Source of the DNA: an uncultured bacterium
Lineage (GTDB): Bacteria > Eisenbacteria > RBG-16-71-46 > CAIMUX01
Assembly: GCA_946886185.1 (NCBI GenBank)
Contig: CAMPIC010000010.1
Span: 1-16,855, forward strand
Direction of reading: 5' to 3'
DNA length: 16,855 nucleotides
The notes below the pieces were generated by a model, which searched no databases, was not told where the DNA came from, and worked only from the letters and a program-made list of their open reading frames with translations. The first letter of the stretch is position 1. Every line of letters begins with the position of its first letter. Shown here piece after piece: positions 6,657-14,230 of the stretch. Position numbers and translations under genes: made by a program.

Positions 6657-9305
6657 TCAGATCGGGAGCCAGTAGGTCAGCTTGACCAGGAAGACGTTCT
6701 CCGGCTCCGTCCCGAAAAGCGCGCTCGTGCCGAGCCCGTTGTCGAACGCGCCGACGGGGCCGCGGAATCTGCGCTCTTCATACTCGGAGCGCGCCTGCGT
6801 CCATACCAGGTACAGCGTGCTCCCCGGTCGATACTGCCAGCGGTACACCATGTTCAGATTGACCGAGGCGAACCGGAAGTCGAAGTCCTCGACTCGGAAT
6901 TCCTCCGCAGCGAACGGCTCCAGCCGGTACGTGTCCGCCTGCGCGAGCCGCCTCGGCCTGGAGTAGTCGCCGATGGAGAGGAACGGCTGCAGGTAGAGCT
7001 CCAGCGATTGGTCGCGCGTGAAGAGCACGTTGGTCCGCAGCGTGACGTCGACCGTCTTCTGCCGGATCTCTCCGAAGACGTAGCTGATCCCGCCGACGCC
7101 TCCCTGCGAGGCCTCGTAGTTCTCCAGGTGCTGCGTGTCGTCGAGCCGATAGTTGTACGACGCGGAGACTCGATGGTTGATGGCGGGGCTTTGCGTCCAG
7201 GTCAGTCCGGTCGCGAAGCGGTGAGAGGCGTTGTCGGCCACATCGAGATAATGCGATCCCTCGAGGAAGGAGGTGAGCGGCTTGCGGGTGTCCGAATGGA
7301 CGTTCCACCACCCGCCGTAAGTGGTCGGTTCGTCGATCAGCGGGCCGCCGCCCGGAATGGCGCGCCGCTCCGATCGCGTTGCACCCTGCTCGTCTTCCAC
7401 CTCGGCCAGATAGGTGGTTCGCGTCTCGAATCGTTGTGTGCCTTCGGGGTAGTAGTCGGCTCCGCCGCCGAGCTCCCAATAGTTGCGCAGCTGCACCCAG
7501 CCATTGACGTTCGCGTTGCCGCTCTGGCGATGGCCGCGCCCGTAGCCCCAGGCGCGGTCTCCCGAATGGATGTCGGTGCCGCTGCGCGCTGCATAGAGCC
7601 AACTCTTGAAGAGGTTCAAGTTGACGTTGCCTGAGTTGATGAGCTTGCTTTCCCCTTTCGGACTCAGAATGTAGGTGAGCCACGCGCCTCCGTTCATCTC
7701 GTCCGCGCTGCTCAGGAACCCGACGTCGTTGATGTCGAGGCGATCGCTCTCCCAGCGTCCCCAGGTGCCGCCCTGGATGGTTCCGCTCCGCTTGGAGAAA
7801 TCGACTTCACCGCCGGTTCCGTAGGTGCGTGCGCTGGACGCCGAGGAGAGACCGGGGATCGGTTCGGGATCGACCACCGAGCCGATGAAGGAGCCGTCGA
7901 TGCGATACTTCCGGTCCGCGAACGCGAGCAGGAAATCGAATCCCGAGGTGTACGCCTCGCGGGAAGCTCGATCCCCGAACTCGGCGCGCGCGCCGGTCTT
8001 CATCGAGGCGGTTTGCAGGAAGGTCAGGGAGCGGTTGCCGTTCGCGAACTCCTTTCCGAAACGCCCCACCAGGTAGTGGTTCACCTGGCTCCCGGAGCGG
8101 AAAAGGTTGTGGGTCTTTCCGGGCAGAGTCTCGTCCGTGACGGCGTAGAGCGCGCCGATCGTGAACGCGTTCGAGGTCTTCCCGGTGAGCTTGCCTGCGG
8201 CGCGGATGCGGCTGGTCGGTCCGCCCGTCCCGATGCGGCGCGAGTAGAACAGGTCGAAGTTCCGGATGCCGAAGTATCGGCCGCCTTCGATGAAGAACGG
8301 GCGTTTCTCCGCGAACTGCGTCTCGAAGGGAGAGAGATTGAGCACCGCGGGATCCGCCTCCACCTGACCGAAGTCGGGCTGGATGGTCGCGTTGAGTGTG
8401 AGATCCGCGGTCACTCCATATTCCAGGTCAGCTCCGAAATTCTGGACGTCGGTGCGTTCCTCGTCCCCCACCGCGGCGGGGTCGCGATAGCTGGCGACCG
8501 CATATGGGAAGATCTCCAACTGGCGCGGAGCGGGCACATCGTCGATCCCGTCCAGCCTCCCGAAGCGGCTCACGAGCCCGGACTGCTCGCGATCCCAAAC
8601 CGGCCATGCCGTCACCTCGCCGCGCTCCTGCATGAACCTGCGGACGTGGATTCCCCAGTTGGAGGTGTCTTGCCGATACCGGATCGAGGAGAGGGGCACG
8701 GCGATCTCCGCATACCAACCTTCCTCGTCCCGCGAGGTCTCGGCCGCCCATACCGCGTCCCAATCTGCGTCCTGCCCGTTGCCGTCGTCGAAGAGATAGG
8801 AGTCCATCTGCACGCCGAGCAAGTTGACCTGGAAGTTGTAGCCGGTGGTCTTGTCGTTGTAGGGATCGAGATAGATCGACACGTAGTCGGAGCGGCTGTC
8901 GCGGTCGCGACGCGCGAGGTTGCCGACCATCGACTCCGGTTCAGAGTCGAGACAGGCGATGGCGAAGTAGACGGCGTCCTCGTCGTAGGCGACCTTGAAG
9001 ATGGTGGGCTCGGAAGGATTGGCGCCCCGATCGGGATTCCACTGCGCGAACGCTCCGATCGGCTCGGCATGCAGCCAGATCGGATCGTCCAGGCGCCCAT
9101 CCAGACGGACCGACGCGCCCGCCGGCACCGGGCAGGCGCGGATGGAGCACTCTTCGCCGGAACGGGAGTTGGAGCCGCCCAGCTCCAGGCCCGTGGGCTC
9201 GAATCCTGCGTACGTGGCGAGAGCGCGGCTGCCCCAGAGCGCGAGCGCCAGGATGCCGGTCCGCGCGGAAACGAAAGCCGCAGTTGCCGAAGCGTCTCGA
9301 CGCAT
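6657..9305 (-). CDS. Outer-membrane protein with CBM9-like domain and DUF5916 barrel
   Basis: This is an 882-residue exported protein of unknown biochemical function. Residues 1-30 form a Sec-type signal peptide (Arg2-Arg3, hydrophobic 17-24, likely cut after ALA30). Two cysteines follow closely (Cys53 and Cys58). A CBM9/DOMON-like domain occupies about 66-245, beginning LDGRLDDPIW and including DYVSIYLDPYND and GYNFQVNLLG. The rest is DUF5916: FIEGGRYFGIRNFDLFYSRRIG, then alternating aromatic/polar strands typical of an outer-membrane beta-barrel, ending in LVKLTYWLPI. I set the start at the ATG at 9305 because GGGGAGG precedes it by five bases and the signal peptide then begins correctly; the frame is open 65 codons further upstream. 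Related proteins are known from Bacteroidota, Gemmatimonadota and Acidobacteriota. Glycan binding at the surface is an inference from the CBM-like domain. Confidence 0.9.
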   Translation of the reverse strand: MRRDASATAAFVSARTGILALALWGSRALATYAGFEPTGLELGGSNSRSGEECSIRACPVPAGASVRLDGRLDDPIWLHAEPIGAFAQWNPDRGANPSEPTIFKVAYDEDAVYFAIACLDSEPESMVGNLARRDRDSRSDYVSIYLDPYNDKTTGYNFQVNLLGVQMDSYLFDDGNGQDADWDAVWAAETSRDEEGWYAEIAVPLSSIRYRQDTSNWGIHVRRFMQERGEVTAWPVWDREQSGLVSRFGRLDGIDDVPAPRQLEIFPYAVASYRDPAAVGDEERTDVQNFGADLEYGVTADLTLNATIQPDFGQVEADPAVLNLSPFETQFAEKRPFFIEGGRYFGIRNFDLFYSRRIGTGGPTSRIRAAGKLTGKTSNAFTIGALYAVTDETLPGKTHNLFRSGSQVNHYLVGRFGKEFANGNRSLTFLQTASMKTGARAEFGDRASREAYTSGFDFLLAFADRKYRIDGSFIGSVVDPEPIPGLSSASSARTYGTGGEVDFSKRSGTIQGGTWGRWESDRLDINDVGFLSSADEMNGGAWLTYILSPKGESKLINSGNVNLNLFKSWLYAARSGTDIHSGDRAWGYGRGHRQSGNANVNGWVQLRNYWELGGGADYYPEGTQRFETRTTYLAEVEDEQGATRSERRAIPGGGPLIDEPTTYGGWWNVHSDTRKPLTSFLEGSHYLDVADNASHRFATGLTWTQSPAINHRVSASYNYRLDDTQHLENYEASQGGVGGISYVFGEIRQKTVDVTLRTNVLFTRDQSLELYLQPFLSIGDYSRPRRLAQADTYRLEPFAAEEFRVEDFDFRFASVNLNMVYRWQYRPGSTLYLVWTQARSEYEERRFRGPVGAFDNGLGTSALFGTEPENVFLVKLTYWLPI

Positions 9306-9310
9306 CGATG

Positions 9311-9317
9311 CCTCCCC
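9311..9317 (-). promoter_or_regulatory. Ribosome-binding site that sets the DUF5916 start
   Basis: GGGGAGG on the minus strand is five bases in front of the ATG at 9305. It decides for this start over a longer frame whose extra 65 residues would place a charged, non-signal stretch before the signal peptide. Confidence 0.75.
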
Positions 9318-9515
9318 GAAAGAGTTCGAGTTCGCGCGAGCCGGCTCCCGCACCCTGACCTGCCGGTTCGTTGCACCGAGCTCCCGACCGGGCGAACGGC
9401 GCGCCTGCAGATCCGACGCTGGTAAGGACGAGACATTGCGGGAAGCGTTCAAACGGAGAAGGAGGATCGAAGCGGGGCGCGGACGTGCGGCATTATGCAC
9501 CAGTCCGAGAGCTCA

Positions 9516-9533
9516 CTCGTCCCTGGGACCGAG
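9516..9533. terminator. Imperfect hairpin downstream of the wecG-like gene
   Basis: The bases 9516-9533 fold as CTCG/CGAG plus an inner TCC/GGA stem with one bulged C. The hairpin lies about 33 bases beyond the stop of the glycosyltransferase gene on the minus strand. A T-run is absent, so termination is only a possibility. The rest of the 260-bp gap (9306-9565) contains a CATAAT hexamer (minus strand, 9492-9497) without a good -35 partner. Confidence 0.2.
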
Positions 9534-9565
9534 AAGAGCTTCTGTGGATGGTGCCGCGGAGGAAA

Positions 9566-10408
9566 CTAACTTCGGGCGGGATCGGTGTCGATTTCGGGCC
9601 GGGACTTGCGCGCTCCGTTGAGGCGTGGGCGCATCCGCTCCATCGCCACCATCCACACGAAGTTCGAGTTGGAGACGATGTACCGGCGCCACAAACGGCG
9701 CGGCTCCTGCACGAGCCGGAACAACCACTCCAACCCCAGCCGCTGCATGGGACGAGGGGCGCGCCGGACGCGACCTGCCACGACATCGAGACTGCCACCG
9801 ATTCCCATGCAGAAAGGGATGCCGAGCGCCTGTTGATGCGCGGCGAGGAAGAGCTCCTTGTGGGGGGTGCCGAGAGCCACGAGCAGGATGTCGGGATCCG
9901 CATCGGCGATCGCCTGCACGACGCTCGGCTCTTCTTCGGGAGCGAAATATCCGTGGATCGCTCCGACCAGGTTCAGATTGGGATGCCGATGGCGCAACGC
10001 GGCGAGGGCGTCGTCCACGACATCCTGCTGCGCGCCCAGGGAGAACACGCGGTAGCCTCGACGCTCGGCCAGCGAAAGAACGGCTCCCATCAAATCGATT
10101 CCGGTGACCCGCTCCGGCACCGGCTGGCCGAGCAAACGCGCGGCCCACACGATCGACTGTCCATCCGCGGTGACGAGTCCGGCGGTTTGCACCGACCAGT
10201 CGAGCAAGGAATCCCGCCGGGTCGCGACCAGCTTGGCGGCGTTCATGGCGACGTGCCGCATGAGCCGTCGGGACCGGATCGCCTCATCGATCAGGTCGAC
10301 CGCCTCCTCCATCGTCACCGGATCCAGAGGCGTCCCGAGGAAATCCAACCTCGACGGGACGATAGGGCTCTCGGGGCGGGTGTACGCAATCGATCTATCG
10401 TCCAACAT
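9566..10408 (-). CDS. wecG: WecG/TagA/CpsF family glycosyltransferase (GT26)
   Basis: Members of this family transfer N-acetylmannosamine or a related sugar from a UDP donor onto a lipid-linked acceptor during surface polysaccharide or teichoic acid linkage synthesis. The 280-residue protein shows the family landmarks: HVAMNAAKLV (52-61), TADGQSIVWAARLLG (80-94) with Asp82 at the conserved catalytic-base position, ERVTGIDLM, a GTPHKELF loop, and a C-terminal GGSLDVVAGRVRRAPR / LGLEWLFRLVQEPRRLWRRY segment that in TagA-like enzymes contacts the membrane. I chose the ATG at 10408; GGAGG is 11 bases upstream, which is long, and a TTG at 10426 in the same frame has no ribosome-binding site. The actual sugar and acceptor cannot be read from sequence. 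The YfhO-family gene upstream on the same strand fits a role in cell-envelope glycans. Confidence 0.9.
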   Translation of the reverse strand: MLDDRSIAYTRPESPIVPSRLDFLGTPLDPVTMEEAVDLIDEAIRSRRLMRHVAMNAAKLVATRRDSLLDWSVQTAGLVTADGQSIVWAARLLGQPVPERVTGIDLMGAVLSLAERRGYRVFSLGAQQDVVDDALAALRHRHPNLNLVGAIHGYFAPEEEPSVVQAIADADPDILLVALGTPHKELFLAAHQQALGIPFCMGIGGSLDVVAGRVRRAPRPMQRLGLEWLFRLVQEPRRLWRRYIVSNSNFVWMVAMERMRPRLNGARKSRPEIDTDPARS

Positions 10409-10467
10409 TCGTTTTGGGGCCTCCAACGGATTGCGCCGACGAAACTTCCCTGCCTCCGGCAGCCGGC

Positions 10468-10497
10468 ATCATAGCGGGGGGGCGGTAAGGCGATCAA
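10468..10497 (-). promoter_or_regulatory. Sigma-70-like promoter upstream of the wecG-like gene
   Basis: On the minus strand TTGATC (10492-10497) and TATGAT (10468-10473) are separated by 18 bases. They match the -35 and -10 consensus at four and five of six positions. The spacer contains seven consecutive C residues. Transcription would start near 10461, leaving a leader of about 50 bases that begins with a small CTGCC/GGCAG hairpin (10450-10462). Consensus matching in a GC-rich genome is only suggestive. Confidence 0.45.
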
Positions 10498-10649
10498 GAC
10501 GAAGCGGCCCCGGATCCGCCGGATTCTCTCTCACTTCCATCGACCGTGGATTCAGGCCGAGCCTGCCGTTCGATCGACCACCTTCGGGCCGAGCTGCTCG
10601 CCGGGGCTTCCGGATCGCCTGCTCGACCGACCCATCCAATTCCGCTCAT

Positions 10650-10665
10650 TGCTTGTTCCGTGCCA
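10650..10665 (-). promoter_or_regulatory. Sigma-54-like promoter element
   Basis: The minus strand reads TGGCACG (10665-10659), four bases, then AAGCA (10654-10650). The -24 part matches the sigma-54 consensus fully, and the GG-to-GC distance of ten bases is exact. The -12 part keeps GC but has AA where TT is usual. Transcription would start near 10639, about 230 bases upstream of the glycosyltransferase start. No activator gene of the NtrC type is in the window. Confidence 0.35.
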
Positions 10666-10769
10666 ACTTTCACGTTCTCCCTGACGCGGGTTAAGGAGCC
10701 CGTCGCGATGGCCAGCGGCGGCAGTTTCTGAATACCTAACATAATACAGAGCATATGGTTACAAAGATA

Positions 10770-13286
10770 TCAAGAGTGCAGCGACTCAGCCTCGTGAGTG
10801 CCCTCCGCCCGCCTGGGCGAGCGGACGGAACGTCTCGCCGATCGTAGAACTTGACCCATCCAGAACACCCAGACCGCCACGGCGAACGCGGCGGTCCAGA
10901 GCCCCCACCGGAAACTGTCCGGGCGATAGGTGAAGCGAACGGCGCTCGTCCCCGCGCGGGCGGCGACCCCCCGGATCGCATGGTTGACCCGAAGGATGGG
11001 AGTGTCGCGCCCGTTTACAGTCGCCTTCCATCCCGGATCCCAGCGATCCGCGAGCACCACGAGAGCGGGTGCGGGAAGGGAACATGCGATGTCGATGCGC
11101 GTGGAGGTCTCTTCCACGATCCGCACCTCTCCCGACATCTCCGCGGGAAACACACTCGTTTCTTCATCGATGAACGCGACTTCGGCGGGCTGGAACTGGG
11201 GCGACGCGAGTCGCGCCAGCGTTTCATCTCCATCGGAAACTCGTTCCACGCGCCGCGGGATGAACGTGCGGGGCAAAACGCCACGGTTCTCCGCGATCCA
11301 ATAGTCTTCGCCGCTCAGGAGCGCACGGATGGATGGAGGCGGTTGTCCGCGGAAGATCAAGTAACGGACGTTGAGCATGCTGAGCACCGGGTGGATCCAG
11401 ACATCGCCGCCCTGCACGTGCATGCGCGGCGTGAACCACTGCGCGGTCTTGCGACTCGGGTCCGCTTGCGGATCGACCGCGAGATCGAGGAGCTCGACGA
11501 TCCTGGCCGGATCCACGCCGTCGTAGCCGCGAACGTCTTCGAAGCCGAACCTCTCCCCGAGATTGGGAGGAAGGCACCCCACGCCCAGGACACGATCGTG
11601 CGCGATCTCCGAGAGCCGTTCCAGGACGGGGATCGGCGGATAGTAGAGCGCGGGATCGGTTTGCGGATTGGTTCCGTGGGCGCGGATCAACAGCTCGCTG
11701 AACGAGACGAGGGCAATGACGAAGACGAGACCCGAGCGACGTGACCACGGAGCTCCGCGGCGGTCCGATTGGGTACGCGCCAGCAGGATCCATCCCGTGA
11801 GAGCGATCAGGCAGAGGATCGCTCCCTGGAGATAGGTTTCGCGGAAGCTCCGCTGGATCGAGTGGATGTGCGCGAGATCCCGCACCGGCAGGCCCGTCTC
11901 CCCGCTTCGCCACGCCGTTTCGAGCGCGCTCGCGATCGGCTCCGGAGGATGGAGCACATGCCAGACGCACCAGATTCCGAACAGAACCGGTCCCACGAGC
12001 CCTGAGGCGAGCGTCCATTTCGAGAGACGCGACGTGCCGCGCATCGCGCTCAATCCGATCGCGGAGAGCGCGAGGATGGAGAACGAGGAGACGAAGACGA
12101 ATCGATTGTGCGAGAGCACGTTCAATCCGGGCAGGCGAAGCAGCTGCACGAATCCCGGGAGCGCGAGCTGCCAGGAGAGACCGAGCGCGAGCAGAGCCAG
12201 CAGCACGAAGGAGACCGTGCGATGCCTCCGGCTCCGCCAGGCATGCGGCGCCACCAGGAGAGTGAGCAGAAGTCCGGTGTACGCGGCGGCCGCGCTTTCC
12301 AGATGATTCACTTCGCCGATGTAGAGCGTCTCCGCGCCCGAGCCTCCGTAGGCATCGGGAAGGAGCAGCTGAGGAAGCGCGCTCACGCCCACCGGTGGTC
12401 GCTCTTCCATTCCCGCAGCGCGCTCGGCGACGCGGTGACCGGTGCGCACGTACTCCTGGAGCGGGAGCAGATAGGGAGCCGCGAGCAGCGCGCCGATCGA
12501 CATCGCCGAAACAAGCGCGCCGGCAGAAGCAAGGATGCCCACATCTCCCATCGATCCGACGCGCGCTTGCGCTGGCGTAGAAGAGGGGCCCGCTCCTCGA
12601 TGCGCATGGACACACGACCACGCTCCGAAAATCACCGATGCGATCAACGCCTGCGCCGCCACGTCGACCTGTCCGCTGATCAGGACCAGCGCGGTGAGCA
12701 TCGCGAGCATCGGTCCCGCAATCGCGTTCCGCCGAGCCGTTTGGTCCACGGCGAGCAGGAGCCAGGGAAGCCACGCCGCCGCTTGCGGCAGCGAATATCC
12801 CTGCCAGAGGAGGAAGAATCCGGTGAGCGGAAGGCACCACGCGATGAGCGCGGAAGGCCAGAACGGGAGCCGCAGCGTGATCCGAAAGAACGCATACGCT
12901 CCGAGGCTCGCCACCAGCGCGATGAGCAGCTGGCTCCAGGCGAGCGACCGGGGACTGCCGGTCAGGTAATACGGCCAGACGAACGGGGAAAACTTGAAGA
13001 AGGTCGCGAACGGCGCTCCGGCATAGCCGTGCGGATTCCACATCGGGATGCGCCCGTCGCGGAGCTCCGCCGTGGCGAATCGGCGATTCATCTCGTACGC
13101 CAGGATCTGGTCCGAGTAGATGTGCTGGTCGAATCCGAGCGCGGCAGTCGCGGGAGTGGCGGGAAGGTATACGCCGGGCAGCGCCAAAATCTCGAGCGGC
13201 AGGAGGATCTTGGAGCCGACGAGCGAGGGTCCATAGAGGATCGCCTGGATCAGCACGACTCCGGCGCAAACGGTCGCGATCCGCAT
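10770..13286 (-). CDS. YfhO-family polytopic membrane protein
   Basis: This 838-residue inner-membrane protein belongs to the YfhO family, large GT-C-like proteins thought to act in glycosylation of lipids or cell-wall polymers. After a first helix (residues 3-20) comes a periplasmic loop with FDQHIYSDQ and the family motif RDGRIPMWNPHGYAGAPF. About twelve hydrophobic segments follow. The C-terminal third is an extracytoplasmic beta-rich domain ending in the hallmark LADRWDPGWKATVNGRDTPILRVNHAIRGV, and then a last membrane helix. I used the ATG at 13286. The frame is open to a GTG at 13415, but that start would leave only 22 bases to the divergent DUF72 gene and adds a Pro/Ala-rich stretch; a GTG at 13355 is another option. 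No start has a good ribosome-binding site. Substrate and enzymatic activity are unknown. Confidence 0.87.
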   Translation of the reverse strand: MRIATVCAGVVLIQAILYGPSLVGSKILLPLEILALPGVYLPATPATAALGFDQHIYSDQILAYEMNRRFATAELRDGRIPMWNPHGYAGAPFATFFKFSPFVWPYYLTGSPRSLAWSQLLIALVASLGAYAFFRITLRLPFWPSALIAWCLPLTGFFLLWQGYSLPQAAAWLPWLLLAVDQTARRNAIAGPMLAMLTALVLISGQVDVAAQALIASVIFGAWSCVHAHRGAGPSSTPAQARVGSMGDVGILASAGALVSAMSIGALLAAPYLLPLQEYVRTGHRVAERAAGMEERPPVGVSALPQLLLPDAYGGSGAETLYIGEVNHLESAAAAYTGLLLTLLVAPHAWRSRRHRTVSFVLLALLALGLSWQLALPGFVQLLRLPGLNVLSHNRFVFVSSFSILALSAIGLSAMRGTSRLSKWTLASGLVGPVLFGIWCVWHVLHPPEPIASALETAWRSGETGLPVRDLAHIHSIQRSFRETYLQGAILCLIALTGWILLARTQSDRRGAPWSRRSGLVFVIALVSFSELLIRAHGTNPQTDPALYYPPIPVLERLSEIAHDRVLGVGCLPPNLGERFGFEDVRGYDGVDPARIVELLDLAVDPQADPSRKTAQWFTPRMHVQGGDVWIHPVLSMLNVRYLIFRGQPPPSIRALLSGEDYWIAENRGVLPRTFIPRRVERVSDGDETLARLASPQFQPAEVAFIDEETSVFPAEMSGEVRIVEETSTRIDIACSLPAPALVVLADRWDPGWKATVNGRDTPILRVNHAIRGVAARAGTSAVRFTYRPDSFRWGLWTAAFAVAVWVFWMGQVLRSARRSVRSPRRAEGTHEAESLHS

Positions 13287-13424
13287 GGAACGGCGGCGCG
13301 TCAGCCACAGCCTCCGCGTGTGGACCAAGGACGTGTGGGGATCCGGTTCCGGCACTGGGGCATGGTAGCCTCGGGCCGCGCCCGGTGCGACCGCGCTCGC
13401 GCCCGGGATCACCACGATTCTCGA

Positions 13425-13430
13425 GAGAGG
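13425..13430 (+). promoter_or_regulatory. Ribosome-binding site of the DUF72 gene
   Basis: GAGAGG lies seven bases in front of the ATG at 13438 and fixes that start. Its position only ten bases from the GTG at 13415 on the other strand argues against the longest form of the divergent YfhO-family gene. Confidence 0.6.
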
Positions 13431-13437
13431 TGCTGCG

Positions 13438-14139
13438 ATGCAATTCTGGATCGGAACGAGCGGGTTCAGCTACAAGCCATGGAAGGGGATCTTCTATCCG
13501 GCCGATCTCCCCGACAAGGAGATGCTGAGCTACTACAGCGGGCGCCTCCCGGCGGTCGAGATCGACAACAGCTTCTATCGCATGCCCAAGAGGGAGGTGC
13601 TGGAGGGCTGGACCCGGCAAGTGCCCGAACAATTCCGTTTCACGATCAAGGCTTCGCGGCGGATCACGCACTTCGCCCGTCTCAGGAACACCGAAGAGCC
13701 GATGTCCTTCTTGATGAGCAACGTCCGCGTATTGGGTCCCCGCCTGGGCGCGGTCCTGTTCCAGCTCCCGCCCAACCTACCCAAGGACGTGGAGCGGCTG
13801 CGCGCCTTCCTCCCGCTCATTCCGGAGGACATTCCCGCGGCCTTCGAGTTTCGCCACGACTCCTGGTTCGATGAAGAGACCTACCTCGCCTTGCGCGAGC
13901 GGGGGTTCGCGCTCTGCCAGGCGGACACCGACGAGCAGGCGCTGGAGTCGCTCGTCTCCACCGCGAGCTGGGGGTACGTGCGCTTGCGGAGAGAGGATTA
14001 CACGCCGGGACATCTGCTGAACTGGGCGCAGCGGATCCGCGAGCAGGCGTGGAGCGACGCCTACATCTTCTTCAAGCACGAAGACGGAGCCGTCGGACCA
14101 CGTCGGGCGGCGGAGCTGCGCGAGCTTCTGGGCACCTGA
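13438..14139 (+). CDS. DUF72 (YecE-like) family protein
   Basis: The 233-residue protein is a full-length DUF72 member, a widespread TIM-barrel-like family with no settled function. Family landmarks are the N-terminal WIGTSGFSYKPWKGIFYP (4-21), EIDNSFYRMP (about 41-50), FRFTIKASRRITH (about 66-78), GAVLFQLPPNL, FEFRHDSWF and a closing YIFFKHEDGAVGP. Length is within the usual 230-280 residues. It has no signal peptide or membrane segment, so it is cytoplasmic. It is divergent from the YfhO-family gene and convergent with the OtsB-GH15 gene, so it is probably transcribed alone. The last segment is slightly shorter than in many relatives, but no disruption is visible. Confidence 0.92.
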   Translation: MQFWIGTSGFSYKPWKGIFYPADLPDKEMLSYYSGRLPAVEIDNSFYRMPKREVLEGWTRQVPEQFRFTIKASRRITHFARLRNTEEPMSFLMSNVRVLGPRLGAVLFQLPPNLPKDVERLRAFLPLIPEDIPAAFEFRHDSWFDEETYLALRERGFALCQADTDEQALESLVSTASWGYVRLRREDYTPGHLLNWAQRIREQAWSDAYIFFKHEDGAVGPRRAAELRELLGT

Positions 14140-14213
14140 GGTCGTAGGAGCGCGTGAGCTGCTCGATTTCGATCGAGTCCCGGTTGGATCGCGCCTGCAG
14201 GCGCTCGATCTCC

Positions 14214-14228
14214 GCCGGCCGAGGCCGG
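14214..14228. terminator. GC-rich hairpin between convergent genes
   Basis: CCGGC (14215-14219) and GCCGG (14224-14228) pair around the four-base loop CGAG. The hairpin ends two bases before the stop of the OtsB-GH15 gene (14231) and lies downstream of the DUF72 gene. On the plus strand TCTTA follows, a poor T-run. It may help end transcription from both sides. Confidence 0.35.
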
Positions 14229-14230
14229 TC

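Larger units (their letters stand above)
10409..10769. other. 361-bp gap between YfhO-family and wecG-like genes
   Basis: Both flanking genes are on the minus strand, yet the gap is far larger than between operon partners, so the glycosyltransferase gene probably has its own promoter. It holds the sigma-70-like and sigma-54-like elements listed separately. Next to the stop of the YfhO-family gene, positions about 10732-10770 are strongly AT-rich compared with everything around them. I see no credible gene here; the frames crossing it on the minus strand have no family signature. Confidence 0.5.

Noticed and set aside
8013..9425. 470-codon open frame on the plus strand
   Set aside because: It is antisense to the DUF5916 gene, which has a signal peptide, ribosome-binding site and clear family motifs.
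10694..10732. Seven-codon plus-strand frame with a strong AAGGAG site (ATG at 10709)
   Set aside because: It encodes only MASGGSF, has no gene downstream on that strand, and can arise by chance.
11224..13671. 815-codon open frame on the minus strand
   Set aside because: It overlaps the YfhO-family gene in another frame and the DUF72 gene on the opposite strand. Its translation is Arg/Ala/Pro-rich without any family motif, as expected for a shadow frame in GC-rich DNA.
12108..13874. 588-codon open frame on the plus strand
   Set aside because: It is antisense to the YfhO-family gene and overlaps the DUF72 gene in another frame. The sequence is Arg/Glu/Gln-rich with no recognisable domain.
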